The translations under genes and the position numbers were made by a program. A stretch of 64,000 bases of DNA from Saccharomonospora amisosensis (lineage in GTDB: Bacteria > Actinomycetota > Actinomycetes > Mycobacteriales > Pseudonocardiaceae): assembly GCF_011761185.1 (NCBI RefSeq), contig NZ_JAAOYM010000001.1:1178001-1242000 (forward strand). Reading direction: 5' to 3'. Position 1 is the stretch's first letter; every line of letters starts with the position of its first letter. The notes beneath the pieces were generated by a model that was given only the letters and a program-made list of their open reading frames with translations, did not search any database and was not told where the DNA came from. This document shows, piece after piece, positions 9,170 through 17,065 of the stretch.

Positions 9170-9919
9170 TCAGGTGACCTCTCTCAACCATTTGCCGGGC
9201 CCGACGACGGGTAGGTTCATGCGTTTGAGGCTGGCCCACATCGTCAGTTGGTTGGCGGTGAGCACCGGTTTGCCGAGCGCCCGCTCGAGCGGCTCGATGA
9301 CGTCGTAGGTCGGCAGGTTGGTGCAGCTGACGAAGATCGCCTCCGAGTCCTTGTGGTCGGCGGCGAGAATGCGCTCGGCGATGGTGCGGTAACTCACCTT
9401 CCAGATACCGCCGCCGAGGCCGAGGTGGTCGCTCGACATCGTGTTGACCCCGAGCTCGTCGAGGTACTCGTGCAGCTTCAGCGTCAGATCCTCCACATAC
9501 GGCGTGAGCACCGAGACGCGGCTGATGTTGAGTTGCTCGAACACCTCGGCCAGTGCGCCAGAGGTGGTTACCGAGTCGGGCGCACCCGCGTCGCAGATGA
9601 CCTTGCGCATCGAGCGCTCACCGTCGACGCCGTTGACGAAACTGCCCGAGGTGCACAGGTAGGCGACGACCTCGGGCTCGACGTGCAGCACGTCCCTTGT
9701 CGCCGCCGTGAGGTGCTGGGAGTTGCTCACCAGGTGGGCCATCTGCATGCACACCGGAACCGGTTCGTACGGCGTCCGGGCCAGATGCAGCGACACCTCC
9801 ATCGGCACCCAGCGCCACAACTCCCTTTCGAGCGCCATGTCGAACGGTGCGATGATGCCAATACCCCGCTGCGCCAGCGGGCCCTCGAACTCGAGGGAAT
9901 CCAGAGCGGCGAAATCCAA
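9170..9919 (-). CDS. Maleate isomerase/Asp-Glu racemase-like protein B
   Basis: A 249-residue paralog of the neighbouring 8373-9104 protein. Both expected catalytic cysteines are present, in VAYLCTSGSFVNG and in FVSCTNLPTYD, followed by the family signature LGKPVLTANQLTMWASLK. This two-cysteine pattern matches maleate cis-trans isomerase (maleate to fumarate) more than arylmalonate decarboxylase, which has a single cysteine. The TTG start at 9919 has a GGAGG seven bases upstream. Operator site 3 lies 54 bases upstream, between this gene and the divergent hydroxyacid dehydrogenase. Substrate is inferred only. Confidence 0.82.
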   Translation of the reverse strand: MDFAALDSLEFEGPLAQRGIGIIAPFDMALERELWRWVPMEVSLHLARTPYEPVPVCMQMAHLVSNSQHLTAATRDVLHVEPEVVAYLCTSGSFVNGVDGERSMRKVICDAGAPDSVTTSGALAEVFEQLNISRVSVLTPYVEDLTLKLHEYLDELGVNTMSSDHLGLGGGIWKVSYRTIAERILAADHKDSEAIFVSCTNLPTYDVIEPLERALGKPVLTANQLTMWASLKRMNLPVVGPGKWLREVT

Positions 9920-9972
9920 GGCTCGACCTCCGACGGCTTATGTGCAGCAGAGTGCCTCCGGGGTGACTCCTC

Positions 9973-9988
9973 GGATTGTTGACAATCA
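9973..9988. promoter_or_regulatory. Candidate GntR operator, site 3
   Basis: GGATTGTTGACAATCA, a near-perfect palindrome between the divergent isomerase-like gene B (start 9919) and the D-2-hydroxyacid dehydrogenase (start 10014). It matches sites 1 and 2 in the core ATTGTNGACAAT and could control both directions. Confidence 0.62.
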
Positions 9989-10013
9989 TACGACTGCCTC
10001 ATACCGTGTCAAC

Positions 10014-10991
10014 GTGGTCGGCACGGATAACCCGGTGCTCGCCGTACTGTGTGGCGAAAAGCACCCCCCGGACATGGAGCCCATCGAACAACTGGCGACG
10101 GTCCGTTACACCCGGGCGGAAGGGCTTGCCGACGCACTACGCGGAGCCGACGTCCTGTTCGTCTACGACTTCCTCTCCACAGCCGTGCCCGACGCGTGGC
10201 CCGCCGCCGACCGGTTGCGCTGGCTGCACATCGCCAGCGCGGGCGTGGATCCGGTGATGTTCCCCGCGCTGCGGGACAGCGATGTCGTGCTGACCAATTC
10301 GCGGGGAGTGTTCGACGAGTCGATCGCCGAGTACGTCCTGGCGGTGGTGCTTGCCTTCGCCAAAGACCTCCCCCGCTCGATCCGGTTGCAGGACGAGCGC
10401 ACCTGGCTGCACAGGGAGACCGAGCGAATCTCGGGCAGGTCCGCGCTGGTGGTGGGCACCGGCCCCATCGGAAGGGCGATCGCACGGCTGCTGCGGGCCG
10501 CGGGCCTGCGGGTGAGCGGCGCGGGCCGCACCGCGCGCGCGGACGACCCCGACTTCGGCACCGTGCACGCCTCCTCTCAACTGACGCGGCACTTGCCGGA
10601 CGCCGACTTCGTGGTCGCCGTCGCACCACTGACCGAACAGACGAAGGGCATGTTCGACGCCGAGACGTTCGCCGCGATGAAGCAGGGAGCGCGCCTGATC
10701 AACGTGGGCAGGGGCGAGTTGGTGGTGACCGAGGACCTGGTCGAGGCCCTGCGTGCCGGGCAACTCGCCGGCGCGGCTCTCGACGTGTTCGAGACCGAAC
10801 CGCTGCCGCAGAGCAGTCCGCTATGGACAATGGAGAACGTGCTGGTGTCGGCGCACATGTCGGGCGACTTCGTGGGCTGGCGCAATGCGCTGGTGGCGGT
10901 GTTCGTCGACAATTTCCTGCGGTGGCGAGAGGGCCGCCCGCTGCGCAACGTCGTGGACAAACGCCTAGGCTACGTGCCCTCGAACGGCTAG
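10014..10991 (+). CDS. D-isomer-specific 2-hydroxyacid dehydrogenase
   Basis: NAD(P)-dependent oxidoreductase of 325 residues interconverting a 2-keto acid and a D-2-hydroxy acid. The nucleotide fold begins at VVGTGPIGRAIARLL (GxGxxG). Catalytic arginine (INVGRGELV), glutamate (DVFETEPLP) and histidine (SAHMSGD) are all in the expected order. I chose GTG at 10014 because the family homology starts there and operator site 3 lies just upstream; the frame itself is open back to 9708 but would cross the operator and the neighbouring gene. No strong ribosome site is visible. It is followed 57 bases later by an amidase, probably in one operon. Confidence 0.87.
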   Translation: MVGTDNPVLAVLCGEKHPPDMEPIEQLATVRYTRAEGLADALRGADVLFVYDFLSTAVPDAWPAADRLRWLHIASAGVDPVMFPALRDSDVVLTNSRGVFDESIAEYVLAVVLAFAKDLPRSIRLQDERTWLHRETERISGRSALVVGTGPIGRAIARLLRAAGLRVSGAGRTARADDPDFGTVHASSQLTRHLPDADFVVAVAPLTEQTKGMFDAETFAAMKQGARLINVGRGELVVTEDLVEALRAGQLAGAALDVFETEPLPQSSPLWTMENVLVSAHMSGDFVGWRNALVAVFVDNFLRWREGRPLRNVVDKRLGYVPSNG

Positions 10992-11048
10992 CCCACGCTC
11001 ACGACACCGCACGCAGCGCGCTCGCAGAACGACGCACCGAGGAGAACA

Positions 11049-12458
11049 ATGCCGAGCACCGGAACCCTGCTGACAGCGAGCGAACTCGTCGCCGCCTACT
11101 CGTCGGGCGAGCTGTCGCCGGTCGAGGCCACGCACAGCGCGCTGGAAGCCATCCGGGAACGAGACAAGGACTACAACGCCTTCACGCTGGTCGATCCGGA
11201 AGCCGCGCTGGATCAGGCGCGCGGCTCGGAGGAACGCTGGCGGGAGGGTAATCCGATCGGCTGGCTCGACGGGGTGCCCGCGTCGATCAAGGACATGTTC
11301 CTCACCCAGGGGTGGCCGACCCTGCGGGGGTCGCTGTGCATCGAACGCGACCAGCCGTGGCAGGTCGACAGCCCCGTCACGGCGAGGATGCGCGAGAACG
11401 GTCTTGTGCTGCTCGGCAAGACCACGACGCCGGAGCTGGGCTGGAAGGGTGTCACCGACAGCCCACTCGACGGCGTCACCCGCAACCCCTGGAACCCCGC
11501 GCTCACACCGGGCGGTTCCAGCGGCGGCAGCGCGGTCGCGGTCGCCACTGGGATGGGTGATCTCTCCGTCGGTACGGACGGCGGCGGATCGGTGCGGATA
11601 CCGGCGTCGTTCTGCGGCATCGTGGGCTTCAAGCCCACCGGCGGTCGCATCCCGCTCTACCCGGCGAGCCCGTTCGGCCCGCTCGCGCACGCGGGGCCGA
11701 TGGCAAGGTCGGTCGACGACGTGGCACTGCTGCTGGATGTGCTGGCCACCCCGGACCACAGGGACCCAGGCGCGCTCCCGCCGCCGCTGGGCACCTACCG
11801 CGAGGCGGTGCGCCGGGACGTGCGCGGGTTGCGGGCGGCGTTCTCGCCCGCGCTGGGCTACGTCGACGTGGAGCCGGAGATCGCCGAGCTCGTGGTTTCG
11901 GTGGTCGCGGCGCTCAGCGAGGCGGGCATCACCGTTGAGGAGGCCGACCCCGGGTTCTCCGACCCGGTCGAGCCGTTCCAGGTGCTGTGGTCCACGGGTG
12001 CGGCCAAGTGGCTCGACACCTTCCCCGGCGACTGCGCCGACCAGGTGGACCCCGGGCTGCGGAAGGTGTGGGAGCAGGGACACACCTACTCGGCGTCCGA
12101 CTACCTTGAGGCCAGCGCGGCGCGCGCCGCGCTAGGCATCCACATGGGCGAGTTCCACACGCGCTACGACGTGCTGCTCACCCCAACCATGCCGATCTCG
12201 CCGTTCGAGGTAGGCCACGACGTGCCGCCGGGAAGCGGGCTCGACTCCTGGCCACAGTGGACACGGTTCTCCTACCCGTTCAACATGACGGGGCAGCCGG
12301 CGATCACGGTGCCGGCCGGGTTCACCTCCCACGGCCTGCCGGTCGGGCTGCAGATCGTGGGCCCCCGCCACTCCGACGACCTGGTGCTGGCCGTGGCGAA
12401 ACTGGTGGAGGAGATCCGCCCGTGGCAGACCGACAGGGCCGCGGGCACGCCACGCTAG
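11049..12458 (+). CDS. Amidase, amidase-signature family
   Basis: Hydrolase of 469 residues cleaving an amide to the acid and ammonia. The Ser-cisSer-Lys triad is recognisable: lysine in PASIKDMFL (about residue 80), the glycine/serine-rich signature TPGGSSGGSAVAVATG with both serines (about residues 155-170), then SVRIPASFCGIVGFKPT. The ATG has an upstream GAGGAGAA ribosome site. It probably ends the operon starting with the 2-hydroxyacid dehydrogenase. GatA is unlikely because no gatB/gatC genes are near and the context is catabolic. In this cluster it might supply a dicarboxylate from its monoamide, which is speculative. Its stop codon directly abuts the stop of the convergent acyltransferase gene. 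Confidence 0.88.
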   Translation: MPSTGTLLTASELVAAYSSGELSPVEATHSALEAIRERDKDYNAFTLVDPEAALDQARGSEERWREGNPIGWLDGVPASIKDMFLTQGWPTLRGSLCIERDQPWQVDSPVTARMRENGLVLLGKTTTPELGWKGVTDSPLDGVTRNPWNPALTPGGSSGGSAVAVATGMGDLSVGTDGGGSVRIPASFCGIVGFKPTGGRIPLYPASPFGPLAHAGPMARSVDDVALLLDVLATPDHRDPGALPPPLGTYREAVRRDVRGLRAAFSPALGYVDVEPEIAELVVSVVAALSEAGITVEEADPGFSDPVEPFQVLWSTGAAKWLDTFPGDCADQVDPGLRKVWEQGHTYSASDYLEASAARAALGIHMGEFHTRYDVLLTPTMPISPFEVGHDVPPGSGLDSWPQWTRFSYPFNMTGQPAITVPAGFTSHGLPVGLQIVGPRHSDDLVLAVAKLVEEIRPWQTDRAAGTPR

Positions 12459-13829
12459 CTACCTCGTCGCCGACTCCAGTTCGGCCAGCGCGGTGTCGAG
12501 GTGTATCAGCAGCCGTTGCAGGTGCGGGACGCTGCGGCGGCAACCGGTGATGCCGAAGTCCAGGTTGTCGCCGTTGTTGGTGAGCGTGATGTTCAGTGCC
12601 TGACCGTCCAGCAGGACGGAGGCGGGGTAGATCCCGTCGAGACCGGCGCCGTTCCAGTACATCCGCCGCGTCGGCCCCGGTACGTTGGAGATCACGATGT
12701 TGAACGGCGGAGGGGTGTTGTTCACGAATCCCGGCACCGGCGAGGCCGCCAGTGGTGCCACGTTCATCGCCGAGAGCAGCAGTATCTGCAGCGGCGACAG
12801 TTGCCGGAACAACCGCTTGCCGTCCGACATGGAGCGGGAGATCACGGCGAGCCGTTCGGCGGGGTCGGACAGGTTCGTACCGAGGTCGCACAGCAGCGCA
12901 CCGATCTGGTTGCCGTGGGCCTCGCCGTGGTCGGCGCGGCTGCGCAGTGAGACGGGGACCATCGCCACCAGCGGCGAGTCGGGAAGCGAGCGCTGCTCGA
13001 TGAGGTAGTCGCGCAACGCGCCCGCGCACATGGCCAGTATGACGTCGTTTCTGGAGGCGCCGGAGGCGGTGGCGATGTCACGGACCCGCTCGAGCGGCCA
13101 CGACTGAGCCGCGAACCGTCGGGCGCCCCCGATCGGTACGTTCAGCATGGTTCGCGGTGCCTGTAGCGGCAGGGTGAGCCGCTGCTCGAGCAACGCTTCC
13201 GACGCGATCTTCACCGCGGCCGGCGCCAGTCCGGCCAGTTGCCGCACCACACCGGTGGTGCCCTTCAACAGAGCAGACGGGCGCGTTGGCATGCGGCGCC
13301 CCTCGACCTGCGGCCTGCGGGAACCCCACGGGGGAGGGCAGTCGAGGTCAGCCGCCTCGTCGCTGAGGATGCTCTGCAGGTGCCGCAACGCCGAGACACC
13401 GTCGAGCAGGGCATGGTGAACCTTGCTGTACATCGCGAACCGGCCGTCGTTGAGGCCCTCGACCAGGTGCACCTCCCACAGCGGCCGGTGCCGGTCCAGC
13501 AGTGTGCTGTGCCAGCGCGAGGTCAGTTCGAGCAGTTCTCTGATCCGGCCCGGTCGCGGCAGCGCGGAGTGGCGGAAGTGGTAGTCGAGGTCGAGGGCGC
13601 CGTCCTCGGCCCAGCCGAGGTAGCCCATCGTGTTCACCGGCCGGGCCGGGCGCTGCCGGAACAACGGACGCACACCGGTGTTGCGCAGCAGGTCCTCCCG
13701 CAACGTTCTGAGGTAGTCCGGGCCCGCGTCCTCGGGTGGGGTGAACAGTTGCAGCCCGCCGACGTGCATCGGATGCTCGCGGGTCTCGATGAGCAGGAAC
13801 ATCGAGTCGGTCACCGGCATCATCGGCAT
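12459..13829 (-). CDS. WS/DGAT acyltransferase (wax ester synthase/diacylglycerol acyltransferase)
   Basis: Acyl-CoA-dependent acyltransferase of 456 residues that makes triacylglycerol or wax esters, a storage-lipid pathway common in actinomycetes. The condensing motif HHxxxDG is present as KVHHALLDGVSA near residue 130, with the family N-terminus MPVTDSMFLLIE and the C-terminal SNVPGPTRRMYWNGA region. I chose ATG at 13829 because a GAGGTGAGG ribosome site precedes it; the open frame extends upstream into the divergent gene. The ATG-rich start (ATG CCG ATG ATG) leaves an uncertainty of two or three codons. Confidence 0.9.
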   Translation of the reverse strand: MPMMPVTDSMFLLIETREHPMHVGGLQLFTPPEDAGPDYLRTLREDLLRNTGVRPLFRQRPARPVNTMGYLGWAEDGALDLDYHFRHSALPRPGRIRELLELTSRWHSTLLDRHRPLWEVHLVEGLNDGRFAMYSKVHHALLDGVSALRHLQSILSDEAADLDCPPPWGSRRPQVEGRRMPTRPSALLKGTTGVVRQLAGLAPAAVKIASEALLEQRLTLPLQAPRTMLNVPIGGARRFAAQSWPLERVRDIATASGASRNDVILAMCAGALRDYLIEQRSLPDSPLVAMVPVSLRSRADHGEAHGNQIGALLCDLGTNLSDPAERLAVISRSMSDGKRLFRQLSPLQILLLSAMNVAPLAASPVPGFVNNTPPPFNIVISNVPGPTRRMYWNGAGLDGIYPASVLLDGQALNITLTNNGDNLDFGITGCRRSVPHLQRLLIHLDTALAELESATR

Positions 13830-13908
13830 CAGCGCCTCACCTCGCACCTCGGTCCTACCGGTGCTCGCACACCCCGGACCCGCGAGTCTACGTACTAGGG
13901 TCGGGGTC

Positions 13909-14910
13909 ATGACCATCCCGACGGACCCGGAAACCGGCGAGTTCCACCGGGCGCCCAACAGGTTCACCGACCGGATCACCGCGGACGGTCGCGACGGTTG
14001 GCCCGTCGAACCCGGCAGGTACCGACTCGTCGTCAGCCGAGCCTGCCCTTGGGCCAGCCGTGCGCTCGTGGTGCGCAGGCTGCTGGGGCTGCAGGACGTG
14101 CTGTCCGTGGCGGTGGCCGACCCGATCCAGGACGAGCGCAGTTGGCGGTTCACCCTCGACCCGGAGGGGCGCGACCCGGTGCTGGGTATCCGGTTCCTCG
14201 CCGAGGCGTATCACAAGACCGATCCCGACTACACCGGCGGCATCAGCGTGCCCGCGATCGTTGACGTCCCCAGCGGCAAGCTGGTGACCAACGACTATCC
14301 GCGGATCACGCTCGAGCTGTCCACCGAGTGGACGGCGTACCACCGCGACGGCGCGCCCGACTTGTACCCCGAGCCGCTGCGCGAGGAGATCGACCGGGTC
14401 AACGACGAGGTGTACGCCGACGTCAACGCGGCGGTGTACGAAGCGGGATTCGCGACCAGGCAGGCGGCCTACGACGACGCCTACCAGCGGCTGTTCTCCC
14501 GCCTAGACCGGCTCGCCGAGCGGCTCGCGGGCAGCCGGTACCTCGTCGGTGACACCATCACCGAGGCGGACATCAGGCTGTTCACCACACTGGTCCGGTT
14601 CGACGCCGTCTACCACGGGCATTTCAAGTGCAACAGGAACAAGCTCACCGAGTCGCCGGTGCTGTGGGCCTACGCGCGTGACCTGTTCCAGACCCCCGGT
14701 TTCGGCGACACCGTGGATTTCGACCACATCAAGCGGCACTACTACCAGGTGCACGAGCAACTCAACCCGACGCGGATCGTGCCGAAAGGTCCGGACCTCT
14801 CCGGCTGGCTCACCTCACACGGGCGGGAATCCCTTGGTGGCAGGCCATTCGGTGACGGTACGCCGCCTCCGCCACCACCACGGCAGGAGACCCTGCCGCC
14901 GCAGTGGTGA
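13909..14910 (+). CDS. Glutathionyl-hydroquinone reductase-like (GST Xi class, YqjG/ECM4 family)
   Basis: Thiol-dependent reductase of 333 residues. The N-terminal thioredoxin fold carries the diagnostic SRACPWASRA with its catalytic cysteine (about residue 45), and the C-terminal helical GST domain includes DTITEADIRLFTTLVRFDAVYHGHFKCN, typical of the family. Since actinobacteria generally use mycothiol, not glutathione, the natural thiol partner may be mycothiol, which is inference. The C-terminus ends in a proline-rich tail (PPPPPP) absent from E. coli YqjG. The gene is divergent from the WS/DGAT gene with 79 bases between. Confidence 0.87.
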   Translation: MTIPTDPETGEFHRAPNRFTDRITADGRDGWPVEPGRYRLVVSRACPWASRALVVRRLLGLQDVLSVAVADPIQDERSWRFTLDPEGRDPVLGIRFLAEAYHKTDPDYTGGISVPAIVDVPSGKLVTNDYPRITLELSTEWTAYHRDGAPDLYPEPLREEIDRVNDEVYADVNAAVYEAGFATRQAAYDDAYQRLFSRLDRLAERLAGSRYLVGDTITEADIRLFTTLVRFDAVYHGHFKCNRNKLTESPVLWAYARDLFQTPGFGDTVDFDHIKRHYYQVHEQLNPTRIVPKGPDLSGWLTSHGRESLGGRPFGDGTPPPPPPRQETLPPQW

Positions 14911-14919
14911 CACTCCTCG

Positions 14920-14932
14920 TATTCTCGCCCTC
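14920..14932 (+). promoter_or_regulatory. Leaderless-type promoter of the ThDP enzyme gene
   Basis: TATTCT at 14920-14925 is followed by seven bases and the GTG start at 14933, and there is no ribosome site. This is the spacing expected for a sigma-A -10 element directing transcription to begin at the start codon. It lies just 10 bases after the preceding stop. Confidence 0.4.
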
Positions 14933-16564
14933 GTGCCACAGACCGGAGCCCGCAGCCTCGTCGACGCACTTTCCGAACTCGGTGTCGAAGTAGTCTTCGG
15001 CCTGCCCGGCGTGCACAACCTGCCGATCTGGGACGAGCTGGAAAGCACCGGAATCCGGCTCATCGGTGTGCGCCACGAGCAGGCGGCGGGCTATGCGGCC
15101 GACGGTTACGCCCGTACCACGGGCAAGCTCGGCGTCGCGCTGGTGACAACGGGTCCCGGAGCCGCGAACACGCTCGCGGCGGTCGGCGAGGCCTACGCGT
15201 CCGCCTCCGCCGTGCTGGTCATCGCGACCGACATCCCCTCGACCCTGCGCAGGAAGGGAACCGTTCGGGGGGTGCTGCACGAGACGAGTGATCAGCGGGC
15301 ACTGTTCGCCCCGATCACCAAGGGCGCGATCAACGTCGACCACCCCGACGCCATCGCGGCGGCGGTGCGCAGGGCGGGACGGCTGGCGCGGCGCCCGCAG
15401 AGCGGACCCGTCTACCTCGGCATTCCCACCGATTTCCTGCGCGAGCAGGTGGTGCGCCGGCACGACGTCGAGCCGACCGAGCGACTGCCCGCGATCGCCT
15501 TCGAGGATCTCGACGCCGCGCGCGACGTGCTGTCCTCGGCGGCGCACCCACTGATCTGGGCAGGCGGGGGTGCGCTGCGTGCCGGCGCGGGCGAGGTGAT
15601 CGGGAAACTCGCCGAACGACTCGCCGCGCCCATCGTCACCACGTTCGCCGCGCGCGGGCTGGTGCCGCCGGACCACCCGTGCCTCGCCCCCAACCCGGTG
15701 CACACCCCGGAGGTCGGCGCGCTGTGGGACGAGGCCGACGTGGTGCTGGCCGTCGGAACCGACTTCGACGGCCTGATGACCCAGAACTGGCACATGCCCC
15801 GGCCGGGCAGGCTCATCGCCGTCAACGTCGACGCGGCCGACGCGAAGAAGAACTACCCGCCCGACTTGCTGCTGCAGGGCGACGCGCGGGACGTGGTGGA
15901 GCAGTTACTCGTCGGCCTCGCACCGAGAAGTGGCATCAACGAGTTGACCCGCCGCCTCGACGAGATCGAGTCGCGGGTGCGCAGGCGGGTGCGTAAGGAG
16001 GAGCCGCAGGCCGCCGAGTTCCTCGCGGCATTGAAGGAGACCCTTCCGGAGGGCGCCGTGCTCGTGGCGGACATGTGCGTGGCGGGGTACTGGATCGGCG
16101 GCTTCTACCGTGTGGCTGGACCCCGGCAGCTGGCCTACCCCATGGGCTGGGGCACGTTGGGCTTCGCTTTCCCGGCCTCACTCGGCGTTGCGGCTGCCGG
16201 GGCGAGCAGGGCGGTGTGCGTCACCGGCGACGGAGGGTTCCTGTTCGGCTGCGCCGAGTTGGCCACCGCGATCCAGGAGAAGCTGCCCATCACGGTGGTG
16301 ATCGTCGACGACGGCGGTTACGGGATGCTGCGTTACGACCAGACCCGCGAGGGACTTCCGCACCGCGGTGTCGATCTGGCCACACCGGACTTCGTCGGCC
16401 TCGCGAAGTCGTTCGGTGTCTACGCCGACCGGGTCGACGGCTTCGGCAGGGCGTTTCGCAGACTGCTGCGTGAGTTCAGCAGGACCGACGAGCCGAACGT
16501 GCTGGTTGTCAGCGCGGAGCTGAGCCCACCGCTGAACACCTCGCCCCGCTGGTATCGAAAATAG
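14933..16564 (+). CDS. Thiamine diphosphate-dependent enzyme, acetolactate synthase large-subunit-like
   Basis: ThDP enzyme of 543 residues with the three-domain layout of the acetohydroxyacid synthase/benzoylformate decarboxylase superfamily. The activating glutamate is in RHEQAAGYAADGYAR, the central domain follows, and the ThDP/Mg motif starts at GDGGFLFGCAEL and ends in VDDGGYG, where an aspartate replaces the usual second asparagine. No regulatory small subunit (ilvH) or ilvC is adjacent, so it is unlikely to be the biosynthetic AHAS and more likely a catabolic or decarboxylating paralog. The GTG start is 22 bases after the previous stop, without a ribosome site but with a well-placed -10 element. 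Specific reaction unknown. Confidence 0.82.
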   Translation: MPQTGARSLVDALSELGVEVVFGLPGVHNLPIWDELESTGIRLIGVRHEQAAGYAADGYARTTGKLGVALVTTGPGAANTLAAVGEAYASASAVLVIATDIPSTLRRKGTVRGVLHETSDQRALFAPITKGAINVDHPDAIAAAVRRAGRLARRPQSGPVYLGIPTDFLREQVVRRHDVEPTERLPAIAFEDLDAARDVLSSAAHPLIWAGGGALRAGAGEVIGKLAERLAAPIVTTFAARGLVPPDHPCLAPNPVHTPEVGALWDEADVVLAVGTDFDGLMTQNWHMPRPGRLIAVNVDAADAKKNYPPDLLLQGDARDVVEQLLVGLAPRSGINELTRRLDEIESRVRRRVRKEEPQAAEFLAALKETLPEGAVLVADMCVAGYWIGGFYRVAGPRQLAYPMGWGTLGFAFPASLGVAAAGASRAVCVTGDGGFLFGCAELATAIQEKLPITVVIVDDGGYGMLRYDQTREGLPHRGVDLATPDFVGLAKSFGVYADRVDGFGRAFRRLLREFSRTDEPNVLVVSAELSPPLNTSPRWYRK

Positions 16565-16630
16565 GCTCCGCGCGGTTGCAGGGTGTGGGCGAGTTTGGAG
16601 AACGCCCTCGCTGACCCGGAGGATACGCGC

Positions 16631-17065
16631 ATGGAGAGCATGGACGCCGAGTTGGATGTCGAGGCGGTTCGGATACTTCGCGAGTTCAGCACCATCGCGG
16701 TGGTCGGTTGCAGCAGGGACCCGGCCAAGGCCGCGCATTCGGTACCCGCCGCGATGCAGGCCGCGGGTTTTCGGATCATCCCCGTCAACCCGGTAGCCGA
16801 CACCCTGCTGGGCGAGCGCGTGTATCGCGACCTCACCGACCTCGACGGGCCGGTGGATGTAGTGGAGGTGTTCCGGCCGGGAAGGGAAGCGCCCGCGATC
16901 GCTGAGCAGGCGGTGCGGATCGGGGCCAAGGCATTGTGGCTGCAACAGGGCATCACCTCCTCCCGAGCCCGTGAGATCGCGCGAGAGGCGGGGCTGGCCT
17001 ACGTCGAAAACCGCTGCATGGCCGTGGTGCGCGCCGTCAACGGCATCCGCAAGGACGCCGGGTAG
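16631..17065 (+). CDS. CoA-binding domain protein (YccU-like)
   Basis: Small single-domain protein of 144 residues with a Rossmann-like CoA-binding fold: IAVVGCSRDPAKAAHSVPAAM near the N-terminus, then IIPVNP, VDVVEVFRPG and the ALWLQQGI segment typical of the family. The family's role is unknown. I chose the ATG at 16631 because GGAGG lies seven bases upstream. The stop codon abuts the ATG of the following MFS gene, suggesting co-transcription. Confidence 0.85.
   Translation: MESMDAELDVEAVRILREFSTIAVVGCSRDPAKAAHSVPAAMQAAGFRIIPVNPVADTLLGERVYRDLTDLDGPVDVVEVFRPGREAPAIAEQAVRIGAKALWLQQGITSSRAREIAREAGLAYVENRCMAVVRAVNGIRKDAG

Noticed and set aside
14933-16564. Biosynthetic acetolactate synthase (ilvB)
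   Set aside because: No ilvH or ilvC beside it, and the ThDP motif ends in aspartate instead of asparagine; kept as a general ThDP enzyme.
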